A stretch of 64,000 nt of DNA from Mastigias papua (Eukaryota > Cnidaria > Scyphozoa > Rhizostomeae > Mastigiidae). The stretch is taken from positions 1,643,128 through 1,707,127 of the forward strand of contig OZ025272.1 of the NCBI GenBank assembly GCA_964019165.1. The letters are read 5' to 3'. The notes below the pieces were generated by a model that worked only from the letters and a program-made list of their open reading frames with translations, had not been told where the DNA came from and made no database searches. Numbering within the stretch: position 1 is the first letter of the stretch; every line of letters begins with the position of its first letter. Below, piece by piece: positions 1-18,816 of the stretch. The position numbers were made by a program, and so were the translations under genes.

Positions 1-5982
<5,982 letters not shown>

Positions 5983-7058
5983 AATGTTTCATCGCTCTGT
6001 AATCTGTACAAGTATAAGGAGTATGATTGGTTACGGAAAAAGGGCATGAAAATACATAAAATACATTATTTCTAGAGATCTAAGATAATATATTATATCT
6101 GGGTAAAGGGATAAGCCAGGCGGAAGAGTCTAGCAGACGATGTATGGACTGAAGGCCAGATTTTAATGAGCCTAATTAGGAGGAATTAAATCTCTACGGC
6201 ATATCACAAAATTCACAATTTGGTAAATCTGTTGACGTCTTCTACTTGCATCTGATGAAAACTGCTCGTTAGCATGCTAATGTCATTACAACGAACACGT
6301 ATAATTATGTTTTAATGCACATTGCAGAAGCATGATCGTATATGTACTGGCTCTGGGATTTATCTAGGTTTACCAGGTTACGTCCAATAACATAGCGCAA
6401 GAAATGAGCAGATTTTGTTATTCCATCTCATCTTAAGGCTTGCTGCAATAACATTCTATCTTTCATTAATCTAGTAATACCTCCAACGATCTCGCTCTGA
6501 CAATTCATCAGTCTCACTGCCAAATACAACTTGTGTGTTGTGCATACTTATATCGAATGAAATTCATAGTGAACAAACAGTACACCTACATCTACCAAAC
6601 CCTGTCTGCTTTCTATTTAGAAGTTTCTGACACCGACTGAGCTCTGCGGAGCACATTCGTTCATTTCAATAGATTGCTAATGCCGTTACGGCGGAGAGCT
6701 GCTCGATTGACTAACCATTTAAGAACTTTTGCGATACTCTCGCACGTGCGTTCACCATACATATGACACAAAACATCCTTCTATTTCCATTCGAGCAATC
6801 CGGGTCCTTTTAGATTCCAAAATAATTCTAAATAACATAAAAATTGAAAGGCAGCCCCGAAAAAAGGAACAGTGTTTTCCATCATTCGGGTAGTTCGGAC
6901 AACAGTACACTAATACTCCTGAAGGAAGGAGGTGGGAACTACCCACGGACAATCATAGCAGACCACAGCAAGCGCGCAGTAACAGCAATAAAAGAAACTG
7001 CAAACGAGTAGATATGGCCTAAGATAAGATATCATTGAGTAACTGGTATTTAACTTAC

Positions 7059-7167
7059 CAATAGCATGCCTCTGGAATGCAGTCGTTGCATAAGCGATAT
7101 TGATCCGATCGATATTACCAGCGTATTTTGTCTTGGAATGGCTAGGAAATTTGCCTTGCAATCCGTT
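7059..7167 (-). other. Candidate 5' non-coding exon of the CAP gene
   Basis: A 109-bp segment bounded by a plausible acceptor (CTATTTAG) and a strong donor (ATTG|GTAAGT). It could splice to the acceptor just upstream of the signal-peptide ATG. One frame is open but resembles no known domain and does not join in phase to the signal peptide, so I read it as 5' UTR if real. It could instead be an internal exon of an unseen gene or a chance pair of sites. Confidence 0.3.
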
Positions 7168-7978
7168 CTAAATAGATAATACTAAGTTACAGTAATTTTT
7201 GAACCACTTAACAATTAAGATTCATAATATCCAAGTTTTCTACGATCCACGAAACTCTGGTATGATTCACATAAGTAAACAATTGAAGGCAGGTCAACCG
7301 TGTCACTTTGGTAAACACATGAGCGACCAGTTTGTCTGCCGGGTTGCTGGGATAGAGTTGAGCAACATAAACCTAGCTGAGAGATGTTTTCAAATGCCAT
7401 CTATGTTCACATTTGCTCAAATGTACAGCCGGAATAATCTCTAACTATATCTTCATTACATCTATACTCCATGAAAATATTCATAAAATTTAAATGGAAT
7501 CCAGTTATGGAATAACTGCTCCAGAACCAATACATTAGTGTCTTAACGTTCCGAAATATCAAAAATTGAATATAATAAAGATGCGTAAAAGATGTGCTCA
7601 CTATTAAAGGTTATGCAAGTAAAGAGCGATGGTTTTTTCATATCATCTGGGCATTGGTAATTCAAATACCACTGATAAAACCAAATTAACTTAAAATAAG
7701 ATAGTCTCAACTGAAAAAGATGTACTGTTGTGTTATGCAGTCTTCGAAGCTTGGCAAAGAATCATGGAGTTATACTATGTGTATGGATACGACGGCTAGG
7801 GAAATTTCCATTAACATTGCTCGCAAGGTTAGAATCAAAGAGGAAACTAGCCGCTACGAGGTCTGACCAATTTACAAGTTGTTCGCCATGTAACCACGTG
7901 AATAGGTCTGTAAGATAGGTAACGATAACCAAATGAATGTATCAATAGCAGCAACTATATATATAAACATTTATTCAA

Positions 7979-8170
<192 letters not shown>

Positions 8171-10293
8171 ACACACGCGAACATATTTGTACAAAGTTTT
8201 TCGGTAAGGGTGATAAGTTAGTTGGTGTAAACTTCCTAGTTGCCAGTCACGTATGGTTTAAATTTTTAGAAAGTCAAGCTACGTATCGAGCGCTACTGGC
8301 TTCACACCCATCAAAAAAATCCCTTATCAGTAAGAACGTATGGCAAATTTGTCCTCTTCCTCTGAAAAGGATAACCCTATTCGTGTATTGACATAACAGT
8401 TCTTATCAAATGAAAAGGCCCGTGCAAAGGTCCCTTAACAGTTCAATATAGAAAAATCTTCTTGGATGTCTAGAAGGTACGGTTTGAGGCCCTTGCTTTG
8501 ATCAATTTTCATCCTAGTTCTCTTGAAGTAATAAAATGTGAATAGCTTCTAAGTCGTCGTGAAAACTGCCAGTTGGCAATAACTTTGCAAAATGTCATGG
8601 ATCATCGTCAAAAAGCACAATCAACAGATTGGAGCTGGTTGTTTGTATGATCAGCATAACTTCTAATTTCCCACCGAATGCCAAGACGGACTTAAAAGAC
8701 GACTGAAAGTATAGAATCTCAGGCAAATTAATTCAAAGGCAAGCTCAGATAAACAAGATAATTAAAAGAAGACATTACTACGGGAGTCTGGAAGAGGAAG
8801 GGGCATGTAAATTGAAAAATGTCTCCTAAAGTTTAGTTGCTCTCTCATTATTTCCATAAAATTAGGTCAGAACAAGCCTAAAAATGAAGAATGAAAAATT
8901 TTCTGAAACTTCCTAAATTTACTTTGATCATGGATTCATCATAGCTAGAAATTTCAGTCTCAGTTAGAAAATCCGGAGAGACAGACGGAATTGAGAGCGT
9001 CGCATTCTCAGGTGTCATAGGAACAAACCTACGGAAAGAAGAATCAACCTTTAGGTATTTCCAGATATCTTTATGCTCGAAAACAAAATGAGAAAGATGG
9101 GTAATTACATAAGATGTGTTTACAAAATGGCGAAGTTGATGTCAACAGGCAAGAAGTCGGAAAATCCAAAGAAGTCACTGCGCGATATTTAACTAGGTGA
9201 CAAACTCTCACGATTGGCATTCAAACGCTCAGCTATTCCTAAGAAGCGCAAAAAAGCAATTAATTTCTCAACGGGTTTTATTACCAACTAACTAATCTTT
9301 ATGAGACGAACCTCTATTCATTTCACTGTAAACATACAGAGTATTATCCAAAGACGACACCCAAAATTAAATCGTCTACGTAAAATCTTTCCGACTGAAA
9401 ATGGGCTTATACCATTAATCTATTTCAAACAATATCTGTTGCAGAACTCAAAAGGACCAGACATAATTATGACACTATCAATCTTTCTATTAAAACGTAA
9501 TCACATTTGTTTTACTTTCCCTTTCCATCCTGTCAAGGCTGATCGAAAGCGCGCGGCTATTGAATAATCAATAATCGAAAGCAAAACGGGTAGGGTCATA
9601 ATGAAACTGTTATAATCTAGAGGATTGTGGACAATTAAGGCTTCTAGATATCAGGTAGCTTAGTAGATAAAAGGCAATCTATAACCTGCTGAATTTTGTG
9701 TGATGCAGACATTTACTCGGATAAAATGCCCCAAAGTTTCAGGCTACAGTCCAAATATTGCAGCAACCGGCTTCGAATTAGTCAGTTGACAATATATTAA
9801 ATTTGCCTTCAAATTCAATAAATTCTTCCTGAATGTCACAAATATGTACTTTTTACAGCATAAAGTCAATATTTGATCAGGCCGTACACTATATAACGCT
9901 AAGAAAGGCCTAGAAAGACAATCAATAGCGAGGTATTCACTTGTGAGGCTGGGCGTAATTTGCTCGTTAGCTTCTTAATTTATTTTCATGAGAGGTCTCC
10001 AAAGCAGCTGCCGTCGTGTCAATATAACGGGTGCCTAAATGAAACCTAGCATTAAAGGAGAGTAGTCTTTCTGAATGCTGCGTGTTGACTGCTTTCACCT
10101 TGGGCGATTGTATTGAATATAAGTTTCACTTGTAAAGGGCTACCTCTGTTAGGAAAGAAGGTGTCAAGGAAGAAGAGCCGGTTTAGGGAATTCATGCAGG
10201 TTGAACTGAAAGCAGATGCGTCAAGAGAATTGAAACGGAACCCAAGAACAAACGAATAGAGGTACTCATAAAAACCATTTGTATTTTTAAACT

Positions 10294-10458
10294 AAAAGTC
10301 ATATGGTAACCATCATGTGGTAACCGTCAAGCGGTGACCGTCATATGGGAGCCATCATATGGTAACCGTCAAGCGGTAACCGTCATATGGGAGTCGTCAT
10401 GTGGCAATCGTCATATGGTTACCGTTATGTAGTAATCGTAATGTGGCTGTTCGTATCT
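10294..10458. repeat. 14-bp minisatellite, about 11 copies
   Basis: Tandem units of 14 bp from 10305, consensus GGTAACCGTCATAT with variants ending CATGT, CAAGC and CATAT. Ten well-matched units run to 10444 with an eleventh degenerate one. GGTAACC and CATATG within units are short palindromes. There is no coding role in any frame. Confidence 0.88.
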
Positions 10459-11388
10459 AAAGGCAGAATCATAATTTTAGACGACCGTAAGATGGTCTGA
10501 AAAGTAAAGATATTCAGTTTACTTTGTTCCATCGTTTGTTTGAATCACTGGGAACGATATCCATAGCTGAACACATTCAAGTGCTTTACACAAAAAGGCA
10601 GAAAATTACAACTAAATATATGAACAAAAACATAAAAACACGATGGCTATCAAGATAAGGGATAAAAATGAAAGTAATTATATATGACAAAATTTACAAA
10701 TTGCCAAAGGATTCAGAACTTAATATATATTGTGGATTATACTCAAACATTTCTTGATATTTATGAATTTAGTCTCTTTATTTCCATCATGTGTGCTCTA
10801 CTAGTCTCTGTATGTTATAAAATCTTTTTGTGTTATAATGAAGCCAGAATATTGGTATTCAGTATGTAAGAATTTACACTCCGTCGAAGGGTCGCATCCA
10901 GTAAAATCAATGAAAACACAATTCTCATGAAAATAAAAAAAACACATCTTGATACAAAAAGATATCATAATTGACTTCTGCGGGATAATGAAAATAATTT
11001 GGTATCAAGAAAAGGGCTGCAAGCGAATATGAATTGGTTTAAAGATAAAGTCCATTATACTATCACCAAATTAAAAGAACAAAAGGAAAATAAGCTTGAG
11101 CTATAAATAAAAGGATAAATAATTGAAATCGAATATATCATAATAATAACTGCATGTTATGTGGTGTACAGCATTTTTATAAGTTCTGCTTTGTTGGTTT
11201 GTCGATGGATGCGATCGAGAAAGACCTGTGAGAACTTATAAGCATTGTTGATGTGTCCACTTATAGCAAGTTATAATGGACAGAAATGTCTAGAAGAAGG
11301 GAGAAAGTGGCTAAGAGACGGTAGGTGAGACGGATCACAATATCCACATGGAAGCGCTAAAGGTAAGAGCAGTCAAACTGAAAGAAAG

Positions 11389-11702
11389 TTCAGACCGGTT
11401 TGAAACTCACGCCGCCCCGAGTTTCATTTCGGCTGTTCAAACCGGTTTGAAATTTCAAGTCGGCTTGAAAGTGTTATGTGAACGCGACTTTTCAAACAGG
11501 GGCGAACTGAACAAGCAAAATGAGAGCTAAACTGCATCCTGGGATAGAATTATGAAAGCAGAATAATTTCTAAAAACACAGGAGTGTTGTTGCTTCCGCT
11601 TAATGTGAATTCAAGCCGGTTTGAAATATCCATGTGAATGCAAAGGAAAATATCCCATCCGAAATGAACTCAGGGCCTGCATGAATTTCAAACCGGTCTG
11701 AA
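11389..11702. mobile_element. Foldback/MITE-like element with CCGGTTTGAA repeats
   Basis: The left end TTCAGACCGGTTTGAAA at 11389 is mirrored at about 11685-11702, and imperfect inversion continues for roughly 50 bp (GAGTT-CATTTCGG on both arms). Inside, the palindrome TTCAAACCGGTTTGAA (about 11434-11449) and related CCGGTTTGAA or CGGCTTGAA copies recur, several followed by CATGTGAA or TATGTGAA. No protein is encoded. Confidence 0.6.
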
Positions 11703-14700
11703 ATTTATCATGTGAAGGCCCTCTGAGTCACTGATCTCTCGTCATAGCAAAAAAACACAAAACAAAGGCAATATCAATAAATCTCTGAACATCAGAATAT
11801 TTTCCAAAGACAATACAAAATAAATTTTCAACAAGACTGGGATCTTTGTGCAAAAGAGCTGGTATCTTGAATAATTAACAGGCAGATATCAAAAGGCTGG
11901 TGTCGGTCTAACTATTCACTCTATAACAGCCCCACTGCTTATATCTATACAATTAGAGTCTACCACTAGTGGCACAAATTATATTGTCTACCGTAGTGTA
12001 TGTAAACCCAGCCACTTTCAAGTAGATAAAGCCATTTGACTTGTCGGCTCTGTAAGTCCAGCCATTTATCATCATACTAGGAAACCCGAAATTGAAAAGC
12101 TATTTCTTTCAGGATCAAATATCTAAGCTGCATATGATAACTGACGGACGTTAGAGTGCTATGGAAAGTGCTTTTAGATCCACATATCAACTGGAACAAG
12201 AAAAGCAATTGTTGTAACATGTGTTTATACGACAAGTTTCATGTAACCGATACTCGTTACTCGGCAACACTTTTTCGTTTACTGTTTGTGCACGTGGAAT
12301 ACCCGCTCTTATTCATAGAGACCAGCGTAGAGATACAAGCTCTGAATACAAGAGTTATAAGATTCTTCCTCCTACAAGTTGACAATGAAGGGGAATTCGT
12401 AATATTGGTAAGTATGATTTGATACAGTTACGAAAGACAACGTACCTTTAAGCATAACACTAAGGGTTCCCAAAAGATTGGGCCACGAAGCGGCCCCAAG
12501 GAAACTTCATGAAAGAGCGGGTTTTTGAATGAAAGGATATTTTTAGCATTCATTTTACAGCGTCGTTAAACTGAGTGCAAGAATTAAATTTTATCTTTGA
12601 GTAGTCACAAAATGATGATGCAAAATACAGCTTGTTATATGCTATGCTGCAATTTGAGACCAAATAAAGTTTGATATAGAATATGTTCCTGTACTTTATC
12701 TCCTTCAGTTTTTCGAAAAAAACCGTCAGTGATCACCTAGGTTCTAAAATGACTCAAATATACCTTAGTATAGGGACCCTCAACTATCAAGTTCATTAAG
12801 GAAACCACACAGCTCAGTTACGCTACTAATTTGATATAGTGATTTTTGAGCTAAATTCTGTACAAGGAGGCTCTTGCAATGTCGAAAGGGCGTTGACGAG
12901 ATCACACCCTTCAAAGTTTTCGATAACTTTTAAAATCACCAATACCTTATTACAAATTGGTGCGACAATGACGTTTCCTAGTAATAGTGGAAAGATCAGC
13001 TTGTCCTCTCATCTTATTAGGACTCTATGTTACTTATAATCCTCCTTCATTTATTAACCTTACTCAGAAAAAAGAGAAGGTGGCCTGGCCCCTCTTCTAA
13101 ATTTTGAAGAGAGACTCAACTCATCCTGTGTCCCTGCCTTTGTGGTCCTCATTTCATATGACTATTAAGGAGGCTGTTTAAATAACAGGGTTTGTGGGAA
13201 CTAGAGTGTTATGAAGATACAAGTTATCGATTTCAGTAATGATTAAAGCTGAAGGAAAAACCTACATTTCTCATTCCATTAAATTGGTCAAAAATTTATC
13301 TTTATAGTGGCTACTATACTACAGACAGCATTCTGGACCAACCATGTTACAATGGTGACCCCCGGGCCAAATGCGTCCGGGACGCCATTTTCAAGTGGCC
13401 CACAAGAGCCCTCTTCGTTCCATTTGATTTGTACTTTTGAGTATTGATTGTCATGAAGCTGAAGAGCTAAAAACGACAATTATGTTGGAGCCAGAGTTTG
13501 GGTTGACACGAAGGTGCTGGCTGCTGCAAATTTGAGGCCCGGCTTAAATTGAGTTTGAACTGTGGTTGATCCGAGTGAACACCCAACTGAATAAACAGTC
13601 GTATTTTTTCTTATGAGTCTTTGACCATTTTTTAATGATTAATTCAACTTTAGGTCAATGGTACTATGTTTTGTAAATACTCGAACGAGCCTCAAAAACC
13701 AATGTTTCCAAGCTGGAACAAGATAAGAGGCAATTTTCTCGGAGATCTATGGGATAATGAGGATGTTCACGATGGACACACTATACTGTATGCAATTCAG
13801 ATTTCAACAAGTAAGATGCAGACGGTTTCTTGAAAAAGGGAACACATGAATCAGTCATTATTGAAGCAAACAAATTTTGAAACGGATAACACACACATTT
13901 CTCTTCTATAAGATACCATTCTAAATGGGAACTACAGTAGAAGGCCAGAAAATTAAGGAACTATTACTGATAAAGACAAACAATATTTGCATCATTGCAA
14001 ACAGTCGAGAATTGGGAAAGCATTCCCACTTACTGCATTTGAATCTCTATGACATGTGCCTAATCCATGTATTAGTGTCTCACATTTTGGGGTTTGCGTT
14101 GAAACTTTGACTACATATAGTATTCTGCCTTTCAACTCAATACTTTTAGTAGTACGATATGTGCTTTTACAATTGAAAAATCCAACGCGCCCCCGCAATA
14201 ACTATCCGCTTTCTAGGAATTTCGAACTCCTGTTGTCTAGGCTACTGGATGACAATTAAGTAGAAACCAAAGAGTTTTATCCGACTATTTGTTCCATCAG
14301 CATAAGTAGGCCATTTTGAAAAACCTCTAGGGCCCTCTAATAATGAGACTGCCCTAGGAAACAGCTGCAGAGCAAGGAGGCCGTGAGTAAAGACTTTGAA
14401 ATCACTGGTAGCGCTTTCAATATTCTCCCTAGATATTTCCTTAACTGAATGCAATACAGAACTCCGACTGTGCAACAACTCAAAATCACTAAATAGACGA
14501 ATGTTATTCAGCATAATACAAAGAAGTTTGACTCTGCAAAATACCTGAAATGGCTGGACACAATACCAGATCATAAAGATACTTCTCCAACCGAGAAAAC
14601 AGGGCTAAAATCAGCAAATTTTAGTGCCTAGTACAGATCTAGAAAACAGATAATGAAATAGTTGAGCTTCCCTTATCTTGGAAACTTGTATGTCACTCAC

Positions 14701-15250
14701 CGGCGCCTGGCTATCAAAATCTCCCATTTTTGCTGATAATTACCCGTGAACTTCATCATAACAGCAGATCTGTATTTAAACAAGTGGTAGACGTAAAAAT
14801 AAAAATGATCAGATGACGAAGTCTTGCTTCATTCTATTCATTATGATCGGACATATGTTTGTACTAGCTTCTAATCACATTCACAACCAATCTCAATTTT
14901 CAATTATATTTCAGGACTGTGCGAAGAGACTAATTACCTATTAACCAATCAGAGTTTGTGCTTATTCATTCATTTATTGAACAGAGATCCCGCAAATATG
15001 TACCGATCAAACTATAATTACAGTTAGGAAGGGACAGTCATTACTCCAGCAGGCCAAGCAACAAGTAATCAGAACACAAAAGCAAGAGTTAAACCTGGCG
15101 ATGAGAAAGTAAATATATCATCTTTAAACCACATTATTTCAATTAGTTAAAGATCTGTTATACGAAGGCACCTTGATTTCAACTGGAACAAACTTAGATT
15201 GTCAGAGAAGACAGATATCGGTAATTTAAACGGACAGAAAAGGCGACAAC

Positions 15251-15916
15251 ATGAACAACACCACAGAGGCAAATGGAGGGATTGTATTGTACTGGGATGT
15301 CTGGTCAGTGTTCATAATTCTGGGTGTTTTAATTCTCTTTGGGAACTCTCTCGTCTGTGCGATGTTTATCGTCTGGAAAAATCTGCGCAACCCAACAAAC
15401 ACATTCCTTGTCATGTTGGCAAGTGCTGACCTATTGATTAGTCTTGTATTCATCCCACTATACATTGGTGGGCACTTCCTAGAATATTACCACACAGTGC
15501 ATGTGACAGAAAATATTGATTCTATCATAAAGTTCGTGCTTTTCGCGTCCGTTTTCAACTTATACGCGGTAACATGTGATAGATACATAGCCGTGATGCA
15601 CGCGTTGAGATACAACGCACTGATGACAAGGAGCACGGTTTTTACCATCGCAGCGGCAGCTTGGCTCTTTCCCGCATTGCTAACAGGGATCCTACTGATT
15701 ATCAAATCTACAGCAATGGAGGCTGTGCAGTACACTCTGTTTGGAATGGAGGTTGTTTTCGTAATCATCCCTGGCTTTCTCATGGCCATTGTATACGCAA
15801 AAATTTTCAACGAAGCCAAGAAGCAAATAAAGCAAGTGGCATCACTGGAAGTCTATGACGCAAGACAACAGAAGGAGAAGGCAAGGAAAAGGAAATCTGA
15901 ACACAAAGTAGCACAG
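15251..15916 (+). CDS. GPCR exon 1: TM1 to TM5 and third loop
   Basis: 666 bp, 222 codons, ending in CAG|GTAAGAG at the end of the third intracellular loop. Read through, the frame would add only VRD and stop, so the splice is required to obtain TM6 and TM7. Confidence 0.93.
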
Positions 15917-17308
15917 GTAAGAGATTAGAAATCTTTGTAGGGTGATATTTAACCGGTACCAATAATAGTCACAAATTTGGATACCTTTGAATTACAATGC
16001 AGATAAGAATGGCATTTGTTGACATTCAGTACATTTGGCAATTCAAGATGAAACTGCCAGCACTGAAATTCATGTTGTGTTAGTAAGCAAAGATCAGGGT
16101 TGCCATGACTTATGAGAGATGATTATGGTGATTGCTGTGATTGGCTAACATGATATCAATGATTTATCATGATGGATAACAAAGAGAAAGAAGGAGGGGA
16201 AGAGAGAAAGACAGAGTGACACATGGTTTAGCAAAAGTAGAAGTGGGGTTCTTGAAAGGCAAACCAGGGCATTGAAAGAATCGTTGGTAACATACAGCCC
16301 TTTGCTTGTCTCTGACCAGCGCTCGTGAAAAGTTACCTAAAAATTAAACAAAGAAAGTATTTCGGTGTTGATTCCCATGGTATAAAGCTGCTTTTATTTT
16401 AGAGTTAAAACTTAATATATATGCATTTATATAGCATGGCCCTCCTCCATACGTTCTGCTTCTCATATGATCCCTAAAAACATTAACTGTTCACCACTGC
16501 TTTAAGGGGTAATGCTCTGAGTATAAAGGGCATCTTTACGTAATACAAGAGGTTTCGGCAAAATCAGAATATTGCCCATTATGAGGGAAGAGGACTAGCT
16601 TGGATGGTGCTTGTAACATAGTGTTCTGTACGCTGGCATTAGTTTATTATGTCAGTGTCGTTAAACGAATAGACACCAATCGTAGGGTAAACATATGAAA
16701 AATTGAATAAGTATTAAAATCATGAAAAGAATAATGAATTAGTAGACAAATGAATGAATAAATGAATGAATGAATAAATGTAATAATAAATGATTGATTG
16801 AATGAATGAATAAATGTGTTCAAAATGAATGAATGAATAAGTGAATAAAGCACATGTATTAGTAAATGAATCAACTAATGAATCAACTAATGAATGAATA
16901 AAGAAATGACTGAATAAATAAATGGATGAATGAATGAATTAACAAGTACATTAATGATTGCGCGTTCTTTTGTAGACTTGTGCATTACTCGTCATACTGT
17001 TTTTTATCTGTTGGATTCCAACCTGCGTTGAGCAAATTCTCTACATGGCTAGTATTGAAATACCACAAGTGTACTCAGATATGGCGATGATATTGATGAT
17101 TGCCAACAGTGCTGTAAACCCTTTTCTCTATGGATTGACCAAGCAGGATTTCAGAAGCAAACTTCAGATAATATTCAGGTATCGAACAAAACAGAGCAAC
17201 TTGGAAACGACAGGTAAAAGTGATAGATCGAGCGTGAGTCTACGGGAAAAGTCTCCCAAAAATCGCACGGATGCAGAATTAACGACTATGCACTGCCTAC
17301 AAAAGTAG
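15251..17308 (+). CDS. Rhodopsin-type (class A) G-protein-coupled receptor, two exons, 332 residues
   Basis: Exons 15251-15916 and 16976-17308 join in phase 0 (CAG|GTAAGA ... TTTTGTAG|ACT). Seven membrane segments lie near residues 18-42, 51-73, 88-110, 131-151, 162-185, 221-243 and 254-275. Class A landmarks: N32 (GNSLV), D60 (LASAD), D110-R111-Y112, W138, P174, C234-W235-x-P237 and NPFLY at 270-274. N2 and N3 are in glycosylation sequons. An in-frame TAA shortly upstream supports the ATG. A basic third intracellular loop and Ser/Thr-rich tail fit G-protein and arrestin contact. The usual TM3-ECL2 disulfide cysteines are not visible, as in melanocortin, cannabinoid and lysolipid receptors, but ligand and subfamily cannot be assigned. 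It acts at the plasma membrane and is convergent with the large coiled-coil gene. Confidence 0.92.
15917..16975 (+). other. GPCR intron (1,059 bp)
   Basis: GT-AG intron at the boundary between intracellular loop 3 and TM6. The last 240 bp are mostly a TGAA-type microsatellite that ends about 30 bp before the acceptor. Confidence 0.88.
16733..16941. repeat. (TGAA)n microsatellite, interrupted
   Basis: Degenerate TGAA/TAAA tetranucleotide array of about 210 bp within the GPCR intron. A similar array lies at 21666-21950. Confidence 0.93.
16976..17308 (+). CDS. GPCR exon 2: TM6, TM7 and C-terminal tail
   Basis: Acceptor GCGTTCTTTTGTAG; 110 codons and TAG. Contains FFICWIP (TM6) and NSAVNPFLYG (TM7), then an amphipathic FRSKLQIIF helix-8 segment. 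The tail is Ser/Thr/Lys-rich and has no palmitoylation cysteine close to helix 8. Confidence 0.93.
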   Translation, partial: TCALLVILFFICWIPTCVEQILYMASIEIPQVYSDMAMILMIANSAVNPFLYGLTKQDFRSKLQIIFRYRTKQSNLETTGKSDRSSVSLREKSPKNRTDAELTTMHCLQK

Positions 17309-18816
17309 GGAAACAACGTTCAGAAAGATATCTAATTATCAAATTACGCTACATTGTTGGTAAACATCAGTCTAAAACAGATATAGAACCAAGAAAGATG
17401 AGGTCAAGAAAGAGATCTGCAACAAGAAATATAGTATCAAAGGATAAAAATTAAGGGAAAATTTATGAATAAAGAGAAGCAAATACTGCGGTGAAATGCA
17501 AACTTTCCAATTACGGCTTATTACACCGAGAGAAGATGGAAGCATCAAGAAACACGATACGCTATTGGTCAATCAAAAATCAACCAATCGAATGACCAAG
17601 TGATGAATGAACCAACCAATCTATGGATAGAATCAGGCAGGCGTCTAATCAAGAAGAAACCGACAAAAGGCAGGTATATCAATCAAACAGTTTCTCAGTG
17701 ATTCCTATAACCGATCGTGGCGTTTGCTAATCAAGAGTATGCGGTATAAAGTCGGGGGTCATGCCAAAACAGAATGCCAGCAACGCCTGATTTGCTAGCA
17801 ACCAGTAAAACCTAAAGAGGGATTATTGTGAATAATCCGTGTGTCTTGGATTGAGCTGATATAAAACGAAACTGAAAGAATGTGGCTCTCAAAAGAAACC
17901 ATGTCGTGGTGCAAGTCACTTTTACCATGAATGAAGCTACGAAAATCGCTTCAAAAATCTGAAGCTGGGAATGTACTTGTGGATGTAAGTGGATGTAAGA
18001 AATACACTTTTTATCTTTGGAAAAGCCAGGTACAGTTGCGATAAGACATTACTCCGATGACAAACGTTCAACGATATTGTCTTTGTGTACTCCACCTCAA
18101 AAACAGCTTGCAGTGTAATGAATTGCTATCACTTGCTGACAGCAGATTTAAGTCCTATGACATTAAGAAATCAGCTCTGAGACAGCTGAAAAGAGGGACG
18201 CAGAAGTTGGCTGAATATATAGCAGTGTTATTGCTTTATTAAGACAAATGGTACAGATGGTATAAACAATTCAGTTTCAAGGAATTTTCCTAGTTAGATG
18301 AATTACTAATTGAATCAGCTAGCCTATCAGGTTGACGAATTTAATGCAATATACATTTGAAAAGGCAAATTCATTACCAAACTAAATTAAATAAAAACAT
18401 TTCATGATGAATGTCAAATAACCTGTTATTATGATTTACGATAAGGTAAGCAATATTGCAGAAAGTGACATGTTTTTCCTCTAAACATAATCTGAATTCT
18501 GACGTGTAAAGCTATATTCTTATACACCAAAAATATTGAAATTATCCATAGCCAGAAAATTATATACAATGATGGTATACAAATGTTAATTATAGTATTA
18601 TATTCTCTAAAACGTTGTAATGATAAATTATCTCTCTAGCTTATATTTCATGCTAAGTGTTCGTGCTGCATTGATGTATCTTCGAAAAAACTGCTCTCTT
18701 TTGATCCCATTCAAAAACAGAAAACAGCGAGTGGGACGGTAGCTTGAGCGCCAAAATGTCCGATATTGAAATGAGAAGTGGGTTGGTCTTCCTTATCTTG
18801 AAGCATGTTGTACATA
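17309..18816. other. Convergent intergenic region between the GPCR and the coiled-coil gene
   Basis: About 1.5 kb that should hold both 3' UTRs. I see no coding exon. AATAAA hexamers occur on the plus strand at 17468 and on the minus strand at 18240-18235; the latter is about 580 bp beyond the tentative stop of the coiled-coil gene. Confidence 0.5.
17468..17473 (+). terminator. Candidate polyadenylation signal of the GPCR
   Basis: AATAAA 160 bp after the GPCR stop codon, the first canonical hexamer seen downstream. No transcript end can be verified. Confidence 0.45.

Noticed and set aside
10294..10458. CRISPR-like array
   Set aside because: Units are directly adjacent without spacers, in a eukaryotic genome; it is a minisatellite.
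18656..18800. Alternative last exon of the coiled-coil gene starting IRKTNPLL
   Set aside because: In frame, but the acceptor (ATGCTTCAAG) is poorer than the TTTTTTACAG site at 18850; kept only as an alternative.
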